Notes under the pieces: model-generated | What the model was told of the DNA's origin: nothing | The model's database searches: none | The model's input: only the letters and a program-made list of their open reading frames with translations | Made by a program: the position numbers and the translations under genes | Source of the DNA: Ischnura elegans | Lineage: Eukaryota; Arthropoda; Insecta; Odonata; Coenagrionidae | Assembly (NCBI RefSeq): GCF_921293095.1 | Contig: NC_060259.1 | Location: 3,782,001-3,846,000, forward strand | Reading direction: 5' to 3' | Length of the DNA: 64,000 bases | Part shown: positions 1 to 12,029 of the stretch, piece after piece | Position numbering within the stretch: the first letter of the stretch is position 1 | How the letters are laid out: each line of letters begins with the position of its first letter

Positions 1-231
1 TGCTGTAGGAGGAACTCCGGCATCTATGCTAATAACCTAAAGGAAATCCGTACCTACTTAACTAGCTACTGATGTATAGTTAATTTTATATTTGTTTGTA
101 TTATTATACGTATTGGAAGAATAGACATAGTGTTTTAATTAGTGATGGGCAAAGTCGATCATTTTAGTGATTCAATCATTTTGACTCGGGTCACATAAGT
201 GATTCAATCAATTGATTCAATCACTATGATC

Positions 232-337
232 GAACTCAAATGAATCAAGATCGAAAAGACTCAAAGGAATCAAGATCGAAAAGACTCAAAGGAGTCATGA
301 TTGAAAAGACTCAAAAGGAATCAAGATCGAAAAGACT
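232..337 (+). repeat. About 25-bp tandem repeat, four units
   Basis: The motif AATCAAGATCGAAAAGACTC recurs about four times with small changes in the left subterminal region of the hAT MITE. Such iterated motifs are commonly transposase-binding sites in hAT elements; that role is inference here. Confidence 0.7.
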
Positions 338-597
338 CAATCAATGGATGTAATAAATCACTTTGAATAATCGAATAAATACTGCCTCATCTGCGAAGAG
401 CATTGGTAACGCTGATATCCATATTATCATTTCATATACTATTTTGATTGTGAATTCCTAGATGAGTAAATTAGATTGCAAAAATGAAGGAAGTAGTGTC
501 ATCAAAATATTTGGGAAGGCAAAACTGCCACAGTTTCTTAACACTAATAAAATAAATGCGATGGTGGTTGGCGTAACATGGTGAAACTCTTTCATGA

Positions 598-765
598 TGC
601 ACAAAGGTTAAGAAAACACTTAGCTGTTTCACAAAATAAAATATATTGCGACCGGTTTCGATACAGCGTATCATCATCTGGCCAGATGATGATACGCTGT
701 ATCGAAACCGGTCGCAATATATTTTATTTTGTGAAACAGCTAAGTGTTTTCTTAACCTTTGTGCA
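598..765. repeat. Perfect 168-bp palindrome inside the hAT MITE
   Basis: Two 84-base arms meet between 681 and 682 (centre CTGGCCAG) with no mismatch and no spacer. The short ORFs on both strands here are mirror images of each other and are not genes. The arms contain ACCGGTTTCGAT, a core that recurs in the Harbinger-like MITEs near 39.6 and 41.1 kb. Confidence 0.97.
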
Positions 766-2181
766 ACTATTAAAATAATTTCTAACTATAGTTGATCAAA
801 ATACAACACAAAATACACCACACAGTATGCATGAATCTGATCTGCAGGATAATTTTATGAACGGCACAATAAAATGTAACCAGCTTTAACTTCTACTTCT
901 TAACGTTCTCCTACAGGAGTCGTCTAAATATTTTCCTTTTACGTGTATTGGTGTTATTAATACTGATAACTGCTGGAAAACATTTAAGAAAAAGATTACA
1001 CAAGTATTCAGTTCTTCATAACATAGTATTTAATTATCTCACAACTATTTCTGCCCTGACGAAAAGAGATCAAGCATCGATCGTTCCAAATTTTGAAACA
1101 AACCGGAAACCGAGATGATTGATATGAAACCGGAAGTCGGAGTGATTGATGATCGACTTGTTTAACGAAATGAATCATGAGTCATTTGATTCACCTAGTG
1201 ATTCAATCTTTTTGATCGAATCGTTCATGATCGACCCATCACTAGTTTTAATCGTCGATAACCGGTGCGTGTGGATTGTGTGCTCAACCCGAAGCTATAT
1301 TTTGCTGGAAATCTGCTTCAATCCCGCACGTTATTGCGATTCGTGCTAGCCAACTCCAACAGTTTCCTGTCACTGGATATAATTAAGGTAAGGTATGATT
1401 TATCTTTTATTGTGGGTGAAATGATTGATATCACTGTAAACCATGCAAGTAGTTCTCCAGTGTTTCACGAGAGTATTTTCGTACGCGTATTCTTCAATAT
1501 TTTGACTAAAGATGTGCTACTACGCGATTAAAACCTTGTATTTATTAGTAATTTGGCAAAATTACGTCGCAATTATATTGTACGCCTACATAGACTGCAG
1601 TAATTATGTTATTTGAGTATATTTGGATACAACTATTGGCGCGATGTGTTGACCATGGGCGCAAAGGGCTACAATTTTTTCTGTTCCTAATTAAGAGCAG
1701 AAAAAATTGTTTAAAGGAATGTTTTCGTTCATGTGTGAGTTGTTTTTAATCGCTGTTTATTACCACAACCTACGGTATTGTAGTTCTTGCATTCCTAGTT
1801 ATCCTATGCTTTAGTCATAACGTCGTTGACCGTAGACTTATCAGCGTAGCCTTGTCACTATAATAGATTCCCCGAAGTTCCGAACCGTTTTGCCCACTAC
1901 TTCTAATTATTTAACGAACAAGAAGTATTGGTCGGGTAATATCGGTTCCCTGAAAGCAAAATGTAATATTTCTTTCATCTTGAAATGCAGTCAATCAAGG
2001 TGCATGTCGTCATTATTATTAACACAAGATAAATACGTAACTTTCATGCGAAAGTTTGTCATTATACGTAAGAAAAAGGTGCGTACGGGCCAAATTAATT
2101 AATTATAATTTTCTTTTCATGCTCTTTCGCGCATACCCAGCAGGCGACGATGTAAATAGCTTGGCCTGGACAAGAGGTAGA

Positions 2182-2900
2182 ATGGATTACGGAAAAAAAC
2201 GACGAAGCAAAGCCAGAAGACCAGGTGGAATTGTTAATACCGAGGTAATGTTTTAGGGAAAAATTATTTTTATCCATAATGGAGAGGTTTCTTATAGTTA
2301 AGCCTGAAATTATCGGTTATATGAAATTTATTGTTTGAAAATTTGATATCACAAGTTTATCTTTTTTCTGTGTGAATCATCCGCTACTAAATCATGGTAC
2401 TGATATATTAGTATCATGTACTAAATAAGCATACCAATGGATACACTTTTTCCTAGTTAATTTATTTAAAAGTAGTCATATGATCTTTTCTCATATCTCT
2501 CATTCTTCTTAAGGGGAAGGCTATTAAATTTGTAAAATGAAAGCATATCCCCAAAATATCTGATTTCTCGAAGGACAAGGTCAAATCTGTGCTAGCTGGG
2601 ACCTCGACATAATTGGTAAATGAAAAATTTTAAAACTCATGTCTGGAATCTAGCAGAGAAGCCAAACTTTCATTTGCATTCAGAATACAGAATTAGTACT
2701 AAAATTACAGACTTCAAAGAATACTGACTGCCTATATGAATTGAAAAAAATAAAATTGAAAGGCCTTGAGCTCCTATTCAGATCTTACAAAAAGATATAT
2801 TTTTGCACGACTTTTAAACTTGACTTCTTCTTTTCTCCTTTCAGGAAGTGGCTGATGGTGCAGAGTTGGTTTCCTGAATTCAGGTTTCATCTTGTGCAAT
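2182..2900 (+). other. Exon-like structure carried by transposon alpha (uncertain)
   Basis: An ATG at 2182 opens a short basic reading frame ending in NTE at 2244, directly followed by a GTAATG donor. A good polypyrimidine-AG acceptor at 2844 leads into a frame that closes ten codons later. An AATAAA lies at 3090. The same layout is in copy B. In copy C the first exon has a 2-bp length difference that changes the frame to an acidic one, so coding is doubtful. It could be a captured host gene piece or the remains of the element's own gene. Confidence 0.3.
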
Positions 2901-3229
2901 GGGTTACAACGTTTGTTCCGTGTTAACATTTTTTTCTATTTTCCAACTCAAACCATTGTTTGTACTTGATTTATCTTTGCGCCATTTTTTTATCTAAGTT
3001 TCACCTCCTGTTTGCTGGCCCTTAATGCGTGTTAGCAATATTCATGGCCACACTTGTTCTTTGTATGAATTATTTTATTTTTCTCTTTGAATAAATGTTT
3101 TGTTATCTGTATGTTCTGGTTTCCTTATATTTATTCATCCATTTGATCCATATTGATATTGAGTGGATGTGGGTCAGAAAATCAATATGTATAATTCATG
3201 TACGAGGTCCTGCAGATACATGTGTATAT

Positions 3230-3490
3230 TACATGTAAGGGTATTCAGATTTCCAATTTGTAATACGCACATATATATACATCCTGAAGGACTTTTGAGC
3301 CACTTTTACGTGAAATATACAGACGTAATACGATTGTATTCCATCGTATACATATGTATATTTCATGTATGGGTATTCAGATTTCCAATTTGTAATACGC
3401 ATGTATACATACATCCATAGGGACTTTTGAACCACTTTTACGTGAAATATACAGATGTAATACGATCGTATTCCATCTTATACATATGTA
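3230..3490 (+). repeat. About 130-bp tandem units at the right end of alpha copy A
   Basis: Two units share TATTCAGATTTCCAATTTG and TTTTACGTGAAATATACAG. The array is expanded to three units in copy B. Each unit includes TACATATGTA or a close variant. Confidence 0.8.
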
Positions 3491-3558
3491 TTTGGTCACG
3501 TATTTTTTGTGTATTATTGATGTGATACAGATGTAGTGCAAATGCCGTGTTATCTGGG

Positions 3559-4762
3559 AATATTATAAGAAATTATTAAAATAAGAAATTTAGATGTGAA
3601 TCCTGGAAGAAAATGCAAGACGGTCTGCAGCTGAGGCCAAAGGGTTCAAACCACCCAAAATTTGTGGGAGATTTGGTCTTCAGTCTACCTCCTCCCCAAA
3701 GTAGTTTTGCCTCCAGCAGTGATTGACAAGCCCCCACAGAAAATGACTTTATACGTGATGTTTTATATGTTTATAGGTGATGAGACAAAGCCTCCACCGC
3801 TGCCTTCAGCAGAATCCGTGCATTGAGCAAATGACTACGTTAAATCAACTTATTGACTTAAAGGAAAAGAAGAAACCAATGCTGACACACAGAATGATCA
3901 TGCTGAGGGTAAGAAACATGGAAAATGTTGAGCAAGAAAGAGAGGTTATGATTTTTGGGCACATCCATGGTTAGATGAAAAGTACCGATTATTCTAGAGA
4001 TTTATCCAGATTATTGTTAAAAGCAGAAAATTAGAAAAAGAAATTAGATTCAATTCAAAACTGACAAAGATAGAAGCAAAAATAGAAAAGATATATCACA
4101 GGATTACAGATATTTAGCTAGCCCTTTGGGTAGTATCCCAGGGTGAAATGTGCGACCAAGAAGGCTAACAGAGGAAGAATTGCAGCAGCTCGATTCTGTA
4201 AATGTGATATGGCCGTCACAAGCGGATTTCGTCAATGTATTCACGGCTTTGACGCTGGAGCGATTCTGAAACTTTTTAGTGACGTCACTCTCACAGCCGC
4301 GTCCGTGAAAGTATTCACGCCCAAGAGGGCCCGTGGTAGCTTCGTCGCGGCAATGCGCTCTAATTTTTCATTATGAATTTACGCTGTGATTGATAATTAA
4401 AAGCAAATTATTCATTAATTACGATGGTGGCTATTTCATATTGTCACTTCGCATAAGTAATATGTATTAAAAACAAATAAAAGAAATGCATAAAGTTAAA
4501 TTTACATTCGCGTCCTATTTATATTGATTGGCGTTCATTGCGATTGAAGTTGGTGGGAAGTTAAACCTTGCGCTGAGGGTTTGACAATTATCTTATATTT
4601 GTGCATCTTCTAGAATGTACAATTAAAATACTGACAACTTAATTTTCATAATAATTTGGAGTAGAACCAACGGTAAAAGTATTGTGCGGTATTGAATGTT
4701 AACAGATTTATTTAATATTTATTTCGTAAGTTCAAGCCTTCGATTTGTTTTTATTAACGAGA
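3559..4762. other. Intergenic stretch with faint coding relics
   Basis: No intact gene. Around 3765-4010 there are exon-like pieces: a TTTATAG acceptor, a short frame reading DETKPPPLPS, then a piece reading YDFWAHPWLDEKYRLF that vaguely recalls the N-terminal part of Harbinger nucleases. All are broken by stops. A TGACGTCA octamer lies at 4280-4287. Confidence 0.35.
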
Positions 4763-4963
4763 ATGGAGGCTCTTTACATACCTCCGCTACTTTTGCATGA
4801 GCATCAATGTCGACGGAGGCAATAGATGCACATACTTCGACGGCAGATACGCGATATCAACATTCCCTTCGAGACGCGAGATTGGCGATGGATCACTGAG
4901 TTCACACCACGATTAATTCGTAGACGTTTAGATGGCTTGCCGGGGCATACTTTAGTACTTTAA
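4763..4963 (+). pseudogene. Possible Harbinger-type nuclease N-terminal relic
   Basis: From the ATG at 4763 a frame of about 66 codons runs with one internal TAG. It contains a LLLHEHQ stretch, a run of arginines, then INIPFE...W..I..FTPRLI, which resembles the region before the nuclease core in Harbinger/HARBI1-like proteins. The core itself is absent. This rests on visual motif similarity only; it may be chance. Confidence 0.3.
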
Positions 4964-5966
4964 GATAAACATTGATCATCTATTCCATCTCTTCCATGCA
5001 TTATTGCTGCCGTTCAGTAACACGACCAACATGATTCGTTTTTCTGTTGACATAATAGAAATACTAAGACATGTAAACATCTCGTCCTCTAGCAGAAACT
5101 GTTAATAATCTACTCGTATTCGCGCCAGAAACATTTTCATCAGTATAAATCGTGAATAGTGGCATGTGCTTGCAGAATCAGACATATATGTATACGCACC
5201 ACAGCGCATTTAAAATTATGTACTGAAATGATGAGAACAGCTCAAACACATACGAGAGTGAACCATTATTAAATAATAAAATAACACTTGTTCTCATTCC
5301 GCGTAAGCATTAGCTCCATATCATGAGGAAATTAGAGCTAATTGTGCAATTACTAGCCCGCTACGTGATAACTGACTTTGATACGCAGCACTTGACAACA
5401 TATAAAAGAGGTAATATACAGTTTATAGCTATTAACTAATTAAGCAACCGTAACTTATCATTAATAGGCACTTTTAAAAGAAAAGACCTCACTCAAAATT
5501 GAGTGAAAAGTATTATTTACTTTGGGAGTGAATATTCCACGGTATTGTATATGTTTCTCTATGGTAACTCAAGTTGCAGTTGGCCGCTGAAGTAAGTTTG
5601 TGTCGGAGATTCTGATTCGTTCCTTGCATCCGCACAGCTACCAACATAAGAAACTGAAGTGATCGTTCGCAATCCGTCAAACATCTCACGACACAGGCTT
5701 GCAGAATCGCTTGAACGTCTTTCACGGTGAGAGGCGTGAGAACTCCACTGTGGTTCGAAGCACGCGAAGCACAGATATCACATTTACAGAATCGAGCTGC
5801 AGGGGTGAAGCATTTTCCGGCTCACTCTGAGGTGGGATGCAAAATCTCCATGGCCCATACTCAAGTGAAGGCTATGGACCATTCAATACATGGTTTGGCA
5901 TACTATTGCTTTGCCTCATTCTCAGAGGATGTGGGTAGTTATAGCAACATCTACAAGGAATGACAA
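4964..5966. other. Intergenic, nothing recognised
   Basis: AT-rich sequence with short frames only. I see no repeat structure, RNA gene or transposon end up to the start of alpha copy B. Confidence 0.6.
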
Positions 5967-8900
5967 CCACAACAACACACATTTGGATATACATATGTAT
6001 TTATATTGTATTTTCATGGGTCACATACATATGTTTTTTTGTCATGTGTTACATATATGATACATATGTATTATTGAATGTATTTCCTTTGTATTCATAC
6101 ATATGTACAAGTGGTACGTGCTACACGATAAATACATTTGTATTTTCGTGTATTTTTTAAATTTGAGTACTTATGTAAATGTGGTCAAAAATACACAAAA
6201 AATACATTATGTATATTTCCTGTAATGTTTGAGAGGTGGATTTTCGTGGCGTCTTGTGAAATGTTCATAAACATTTTTTCCAGAAATAATATGTTCACAA
6301 CAAACGCCAGATTTCCTTATTTTAATGATCATTCATCCATTCGAATTTATACCCAGAAAGCTTAAAAATAAATCATATACTGGTCGATGTGAGCAAGGGT
6401 AGTAAAGATGGCGTCCATATTTATGTTAATTTGTAAATGCACGCGAAATACAGAGGTATTACATATGTAAAATTCAGTTTCCATCCGCGAAATATACACA
6501 TGAAAAAATGGTTCACATTACACGAAAAATACAAAAAATAGTTCTTGCACAGAGCAAAAGTAAAAGCGAAGTTTAATTTTTTAAACAATATTTTAATATA
6601 ACTGTTTAAACAAAAGATTTAAATTCTCAATTCTGCGCCTCCACTGCCGCAATAAGCTAGGGAAGTGAGTGGGAGTGATACAGTTATAATCTCGTTAACA
6701 GTTAAGCTCGGCATTTCGTTCGAGACTACCAGAGACAACAAGAACGTGCTGTAGGAGGAACACCGGCATCTATGCTAATAACCAAAAGGAAATCCGTACT
6801 AAACTAGCTACTGATGTAAAGTTAATTTTATATTTGTTTGTATTATTATACGTATTGGAAGAATTGACATAGTGTTTTAATCCTCGATAACCGGTGCGTG
6901 TGGATTGTGTGCTCAACCCGAAGCTATGTTTTGCTGGAAATCTGCTTCAATCCCGCACGTTATTGCGATTCGTGCAAGCTAACTCCAACAGTTTCCTTTC
7001 ACTGGATAATTAAGGTAAGGTATAATTTATCTTTTATTGTGGGTGAAATGATTGATATCACTGTAAACCATGCAAGTAGTTCTCCAGTGTTTCACGAGAG
7101 TATTTTCGTACGCGTATTCTTCAATATTTTGACTAAAGATGTGCTACTACGCGATTAAAACCTTGTATTTATTAGTAATTTGGCAAAATTACGTCGCAAT
7201 TATATTGTACGCCTACATAGACTGCAGTAATTATGTTATTTGAGTATATTTGGATACAACTATTGGCGCGATGTGTTGACCATGGGCGCAAAGGGCTACA
7301 ATTTTTTCTGTTCCTAATTAAGAGCAGAAAAAATTGTTTAAAGGAATGTTTTCGTTCATGTGTGAGTTGTTTTTAATCGCTGTTTATTACCACAACCTAC
7401 GGTATTGTAGTTCTTGCATTCCTAGTTATCCTATGCTTTAGTCATAACGTCGTTGACCGTAGACTTATCAGCGTAGCCTTGTCACTATAATAGATTCCCC
7501 GAAGTTCCGAACCGTTTTGCCCACTACTTCTAATTATTTAACGAACAAGAAGTATTGGTCGGGTAATATCGGTTCCCTGAAAGCAAAATGTAATATTTCT
7601 TTCATCTTGAAATGCAGTCAATCAAGGTGCATGTCGTCATTATTATTAACACAAGATAAATACGTAACTTTCATGCGAAAGTTTGTCATTATACGTAAGA
7701 AAAAGGTGCGTACGGGCCAAATTAATTAATTATAATTTTCTTTTCATGCTCTTTCGCGCATACCCAGCAGGCGACGATGTAAATAGCTTGGCCTGGACAA
7801 GAGGTAGAATGGATTACGGAAAAAAACGACGAAGCAAAGCCAGAAGACCAGGTGGAATTGTTAATACCGAGGTAATGTTTTAGGGAAAAATTATTTTTAT
7901 CCATAATGGAGAGGTTTCTTATAGTTAAGCCTGAAATTATCGGTTATATGAAATTTATTGTTTGAAAATTTGATATCACAAGTTTATCTTTTTTCTGTGT
8001 GAATCATCCGCTACTAAATCATGGTACTGATATATTAGTATCATGTACTAAATAAGCATACCAATGGATACACTTTTTCCTAGTTAATTTATTTAAAAGT
8101 AGTCATATGATCTTTTCTCATATCTCTCATTCTTCTTAAGGGGAAGGCTATTAAATTTGTAAAATGAAAGCATATCCCCAAAATATCTGATTTCTCGAAG
8201 GACAAGGTCAAATCTGTGCTAGCTGGGACCTCGACATAATTGGTAAATGAAAAATTTTAAAACTCATGTCTGGAATCTAGCAGAGAAGCCAAACTTTCAT
8301 TTGCATTCAGAATACAGAATTAGTACTAAAATTACAGACTTCAAAGAATACTGACTGCCTATATGAATTGAAAAAAATAAAATTGAAAGGCCTTGAGCTC
8401 CTATTCAGATCTTACAAAAAGATATATTTTTGCACGACTTTTAAACTTGACTTCTTCTTTTCTCCTTTCAGGAAGTGGCTGATGGTGCAGAGTTGGTTTC
8501 CTGAATTCAGGTTTCATCTTGTGCAATGGGTTACAACGTTTGTTCCGTGTTAACATTTTTTTCTATTTTCCAACTCAAACCATTGTTTGTACTTGATTTA
8601 TCTTTGCGCCATTTTTTTATCTAAGTTTCACCTCCTGTTTGCTGGCCCTTAATGCGTGTTAGCAATATTCATGGCCACACTTGTTCTTTGTATGAATTAT
8701 TTTATTTTTCTCTTTGAATAAATGTTTTGTTATCTGTATGTTCTGGTTTCCTTATATTTATTCATCCATTTGATCCATATTGATATTGAGTGGATGTGGG
8801 TCAGAAAATCAATATGTATAATTCATGTACGAGGTCCTGCAGATACATGTGTATATTACATGTAAGGGTATTCAGATTTCCAATTTGTAATACGCACATA

Positions 8901-9336
8901 TATATACATCCTGAAGGACTTTTGAGCCACTTTTACGTGAAATATACAGACGTAATACGATTGTATTCCATCGTATACATATGTATATTTCATGTATGGG
9001 TATTCAGATTTCCAATTTGTAATACGCATGTATACATACATCCATAGGGACTTTTGAACCACTTTTACGTGAAATATACAGATGCAATACGATCGTATTC
9101 CATCTTATACATATACATATGTATATTTCATGTATGGGTATTCAGATTTCCAATTTGTAATACGCATGTATACATACATCCATAGGGACTTTTGAACCAC
9201 TTTTACGTGAAATATACAGATGCAATACGATCGTATTCCATCTTATACATATGTATTTGGTCACGTATTTTTTGTGTATTACAATGCCGTGTAATACAAA
9301 TAATTGTAATGTAATACAAATGCCGTTTTATCTGGG
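5967..9336 (+). mobile_element. CCC...GGG-type DNA transposon, family alpha, copy B (full length)
   Basis: The left end, at CCACAACAACACAC, and the right end, ...TTATCTGGG, match the two ends of inverted copy C. The left 400 bases and right 450 bases are packed with TACATATGTA dyads; the 2.2-kb interior has none. The interior is nearly identical to copy A. No clear target duplication is visible at this copy, and no transposase ORF. An AATAAA lies near 8717. Confidence 0.8.
8860..9250 (+). repeat. Three 132-138-bp tandem units at the right end of alpha copy B
   Basis: GGGTATTCAG starts units at 8866, 8998 and 9136. Copies A and C carry only two, so the array grew by one unit after the copies separated. 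Confidence 0.85.
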
Positions 9337-10121
9337 AGGCAACTTGCAGATAGGAAAAACCCATGGAGTTGTAAAGATTTGTACATAGTTGAAGAGAGGA
9401 AGACTACAGCAAAGTATGACCATGGATAAATGGTACCAGGGCATTTTTTCAACTTTCAATGATCCATATTAATCAGAATTCAAATGAATGAGGTAAATGA
9501 CCCGGTGGTTAAATGTTATGTATCCTTACAGTTATTTTTGATATAATCACTTTGGCAATGGAGGCATTTTCCTTTCCTTCACACAAACCTATACTTCAGG
9601 CTATATCTTCTTTATATGAAAGAGGCACCAATATACCACATTTAGAGTTGATGGAAAAGATTTTACTTGGGGAATCAAAAAGGCAAACTGCATGAGGATT
9701 ACCTTCAGACAGCCATTAAAGACAGAGGCTTTGGAGTTGTTCTGGTCCATGAACATGTCTGTCCTCACAGTGCAGCATGACTGGAATGGAATGTCTGCTA
9801 GAGCAATTTTAAAGGGAGAGTTGATTGTCTAACAAACCAATCCAAGCTATCGACTAGTGACTTCCATAGTTGACCAAAACTAAATAAAAGGCTGGGATAG
9901 AAATTGTTCCAGTCAAAATACAAGCTTTAAGATAATACCAATGCTCATTTTGACACATTAGTAGCCTGGCTAAGGTTGTATAGGTAGGTGGATCATCTTC
10001 AGGGTCGCACAGAGGGGTATACTGTGGACAGTACTGCAGGGCACCAAACTCCAGGGCCACCCAAAGCAACACATACTCCAGGTACAATGATCTCATGAAG
10101 AGGGTTTAATATAAAGACCTG
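9337..10121 (+). other. Intergenic with a broken coding-like stretch (9513-9832)
   Basis: From 9513 a 60-codon frame (…EAFSFPSHKPILQAISSLYE…) ends at 9695. A second frame continues from about 9655 to 9832 (KTEALELFWSMNMSVL…). The pair looks like one exon broken by a frameshift, but I do not recognise the protein. The rest of the stretch shows nothing. Confidence 0.25.
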
Positions 10122-10345
10122 CCCAAGTAACATTGACCGTTGGGCCTCGGTTGGGGAACCGTAGTCACGGTTGGCTCATTGTGGGTGGATATGCCTACCA
10201 AATTCCGCTGTTGGCCCAACGCAGATATCGTTCGTCGGCCCAACGAAACAGTTTATGCTGTTAGCCCAACGGAAATCCCCAACGATGGCCCTACGAAATG
10301 GATTATCATTGGGCCACCGTTGGGACATCATACCATTTCCTCACT
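10122..10345. mobile_element. CCC...GGG-type element, family beta (right end unclear)
   Basis: It starts CCCAAGTAACATTG and is followed by many copies, in both orientations, of GTTGGGCC / GGCCCAAC over about 200 bases. The same terminus, inverted (TGTTACTTGGG), closes a related fragment at 58624. The right end of this copy is not defined; it fades after GGGCCACCGTTGGGAC near 10323. Confidence 0.6.
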
Positions 10346-10806
10346 TTCCGCCATGAGCGCTGCAAAAAAAATTCCGACAAGATCTTCAACGTAGAGATTC
10401 CATTCCATTGTAATCAATCTATCGTATCAAATGGTTATCGGATCGGTAGCATCTATTCAGTAGAAAATAGGGATGGCATAATCGATTGCTTTGACAGTCA
10501 GTGCTACCGGCTATGTGCAGGCAGGATAATTATTTTACCTTTGATGTATCCAATAGGGAAATTGCATACTTTTTATAAACAGTATGCTGATATACTACAG
10601 TAAACACTTAGTACCGCAGTATACTTTTTTCCGCTTAAAATTCAGTTAATACACTAGAAAATGACTCCCAAAAGTCTCCCGAGTTTCGCGGGCTAAAAAA
10701 TACCGCCCCCACTAATCTTTGGCCGTGACGTCATAGTTCAGTAGGAGTCCAAGATCCAAGCCCAAACTGCAGGTTTGGAAGAGCCACGTTGCGTTTAAAG
10801 GAGAAC

Positions 10807-10965
10807 ATGGGTGAAGTAAGGAAAAATTACAAGTGGTGCATTGTTCCTCTGTGCAATAACACCCCAGAAAAAATTTTCGTCTGCATTCCCACGGAGGAAA
10901 TTAGAAGAAAAGCCTCGATGCATGACGTCTGTCGGGATGAGCGTTACGGAAAAATAAGAGTATAA
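10807..10965 (+). pseudogene. THAP-domain N-terminal fragment
   Basis: A 52-codon frame starts with ATGGGTGAAG. It carries a WC-x4-C zinc pair, then FVCIP and a K-rich helix and VCRDERYGK, matching the first half of a C2CH THAP zinc finger (established family feature). The second half, with the C-x2-H pair, is missing. A TGACGTCA element lies 74 bases upstream. The transposon it belonged to was probably cut by the piggyBac insertion at 11393, with its other end perhaps near 17950. Confidence 0.55.
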
Positions 10966-11837
10966 TAAACGGAATGATAAACCCGTGTGCTATGTGAGTG
11001 AAGATAACTTTAATATAAATAATATTTCCATATTTCATTGACTGAATAACTTAAAACTGAGATTTTTCGATAATTCGGCCGCCGTAGAATAAAAACTCAA
11101 CTTCTCAACAAAAATCGAGATAGGTGTTTCTCGATGGTTACGATGGACTCAAATTATTTATGGCACTTGTTCAATTTCAGTTACGGAAGGACATAGAAAA
11201 TTCCATGATGTTTAAAATAAAGGGAGGTAATATGAAAATATAGAGCAACGTTGATCCTCATGCATTCGAGTGCCAGCCAAGAACACAGCGTTTTCTTCTA
11301 CTGTCGGCGTGAAAATGATGTGCCGCTGTATTTTGCAAATTTATATCCTGGCTTCACTGCATGCTATAATAATGAACTATACGTCATTTTAACCCTCTCC
11401 CTATTGAAGTTTAAATGCCTCATTCTCCGCTCCGTCCTAACCCGGCCGAAACCGGCCGCCAGCATTTAAGTCACTCCTTCATAAACCGGCCGAATCCGCC
11501 CGGCCTGGCCTGCTATACTTGGGGCAGCCTTTTGAGCTTCATAGGCATCTGTTTTATCTTGAGAGTGTTTATCTTTGCTAGCCCAAGCATCCTTCCTATC
11601 TCTCGTTTCATTAAGAAGAAGCAGAGGGTCGTCACCATAAGCCAAAATCCCGAGACAATAAGGTGCTTTGTTCCAGCGTGGCACATTAACTGAGAAATAA
11701 TGAGAGAAGATTTTTAAGCCATTATGATGGGATTTTTAGGAGGGCCAGTTTTGAAATGGTGTGATACGAAAACCCTAGGCCTGTCCTGTGTTATTTAGAG
11801 TGACTGTCACGTCTAATGGCGATATTTCTTTCTGTGT

Positions 11838-12029
11838 GGTCACACACAAGCTCACGCTTTTCCTATCTCACATGGCAAGGAGGCGAAGCTCAGCTCAAAT
11901 GAAAAGAAAATTAATCCCCCTCAGTTCTGTTTGTGGGTGGTCACAGGCACTCTCACACTTTTCCTATCTCATATGGCGAGGAGGCGAAGCTCAGCTCAAA
12001 TGAAAAGAAACCTAATGCCCCTCAGTTCT
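11838..12029 (+). repeat. 101-bp tandem duplication in the piggyBac leader
   Basis: Two diverged copies share TTTTCCTATCTCA and GGAGGCGAAGCTCAGCTCAA at an offset of about 101 bases. They end just before the transposase start codon, so they lie in the presumed promoter or 5' UTR. Confidence 0.8.

Larger units (their letters stand above)
140..1244. mobile_element. Non-autonomous hAT element (MITE-like) inserted in copy A
   Basis: The insertion is bounded by an exact 8-bp target duplication, GTTTTAAT, at 132-139 and 1245-1252. Copies B and C have the uninterrupted site. The ends are inverted repeats beginning TAGTGATGGG, a typical hAT pattern. Inside are subterminal repeats of the GATTCAATCA type and a 168-bp palindrome. 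There is no transposase ORF, so it would have to be moved in trans. Confidence 0.92.
1..3558 (+). mobile_element. CCC...GGG-type DNA transposon, family alpha, copy A (5' end outside window)
   Basis: Positions 1-139 and 1253-3558 match 6747-9336 almost base for base, apart from a nested insertion at 140-1244, and match the inverted copy at 20075-23267 with more divergence. The right end is ...TTATCTGGG at 3558. The last 400 bases hold about 130-bp tandem units and repeated TACATATGTA dyads. No long ORF is present. The interior has exon-like features (see 2182-2900). The superfamily is unassigned; the near-identity of copies A and B suggests recent movement or duplication. Confidence 0.8.

Noticed and set aside
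471-778. Mirror-image frames at 471-677 and 578-778
   Set aside because: Produced by the perfect palindrome; the shared peptide is an artefact of symmetry.
2095-2277. Minus-strand 60-codon frame (also at 7722-7904)
   Set aside because: Antisense of the exon-like segment, not kept in copy C.
3163-3435. Opposed 68- and 85-codon frames in the alpha ends
   Set aside because: Both strands read the same about 130-bp tandem unit and they vary with unit number.
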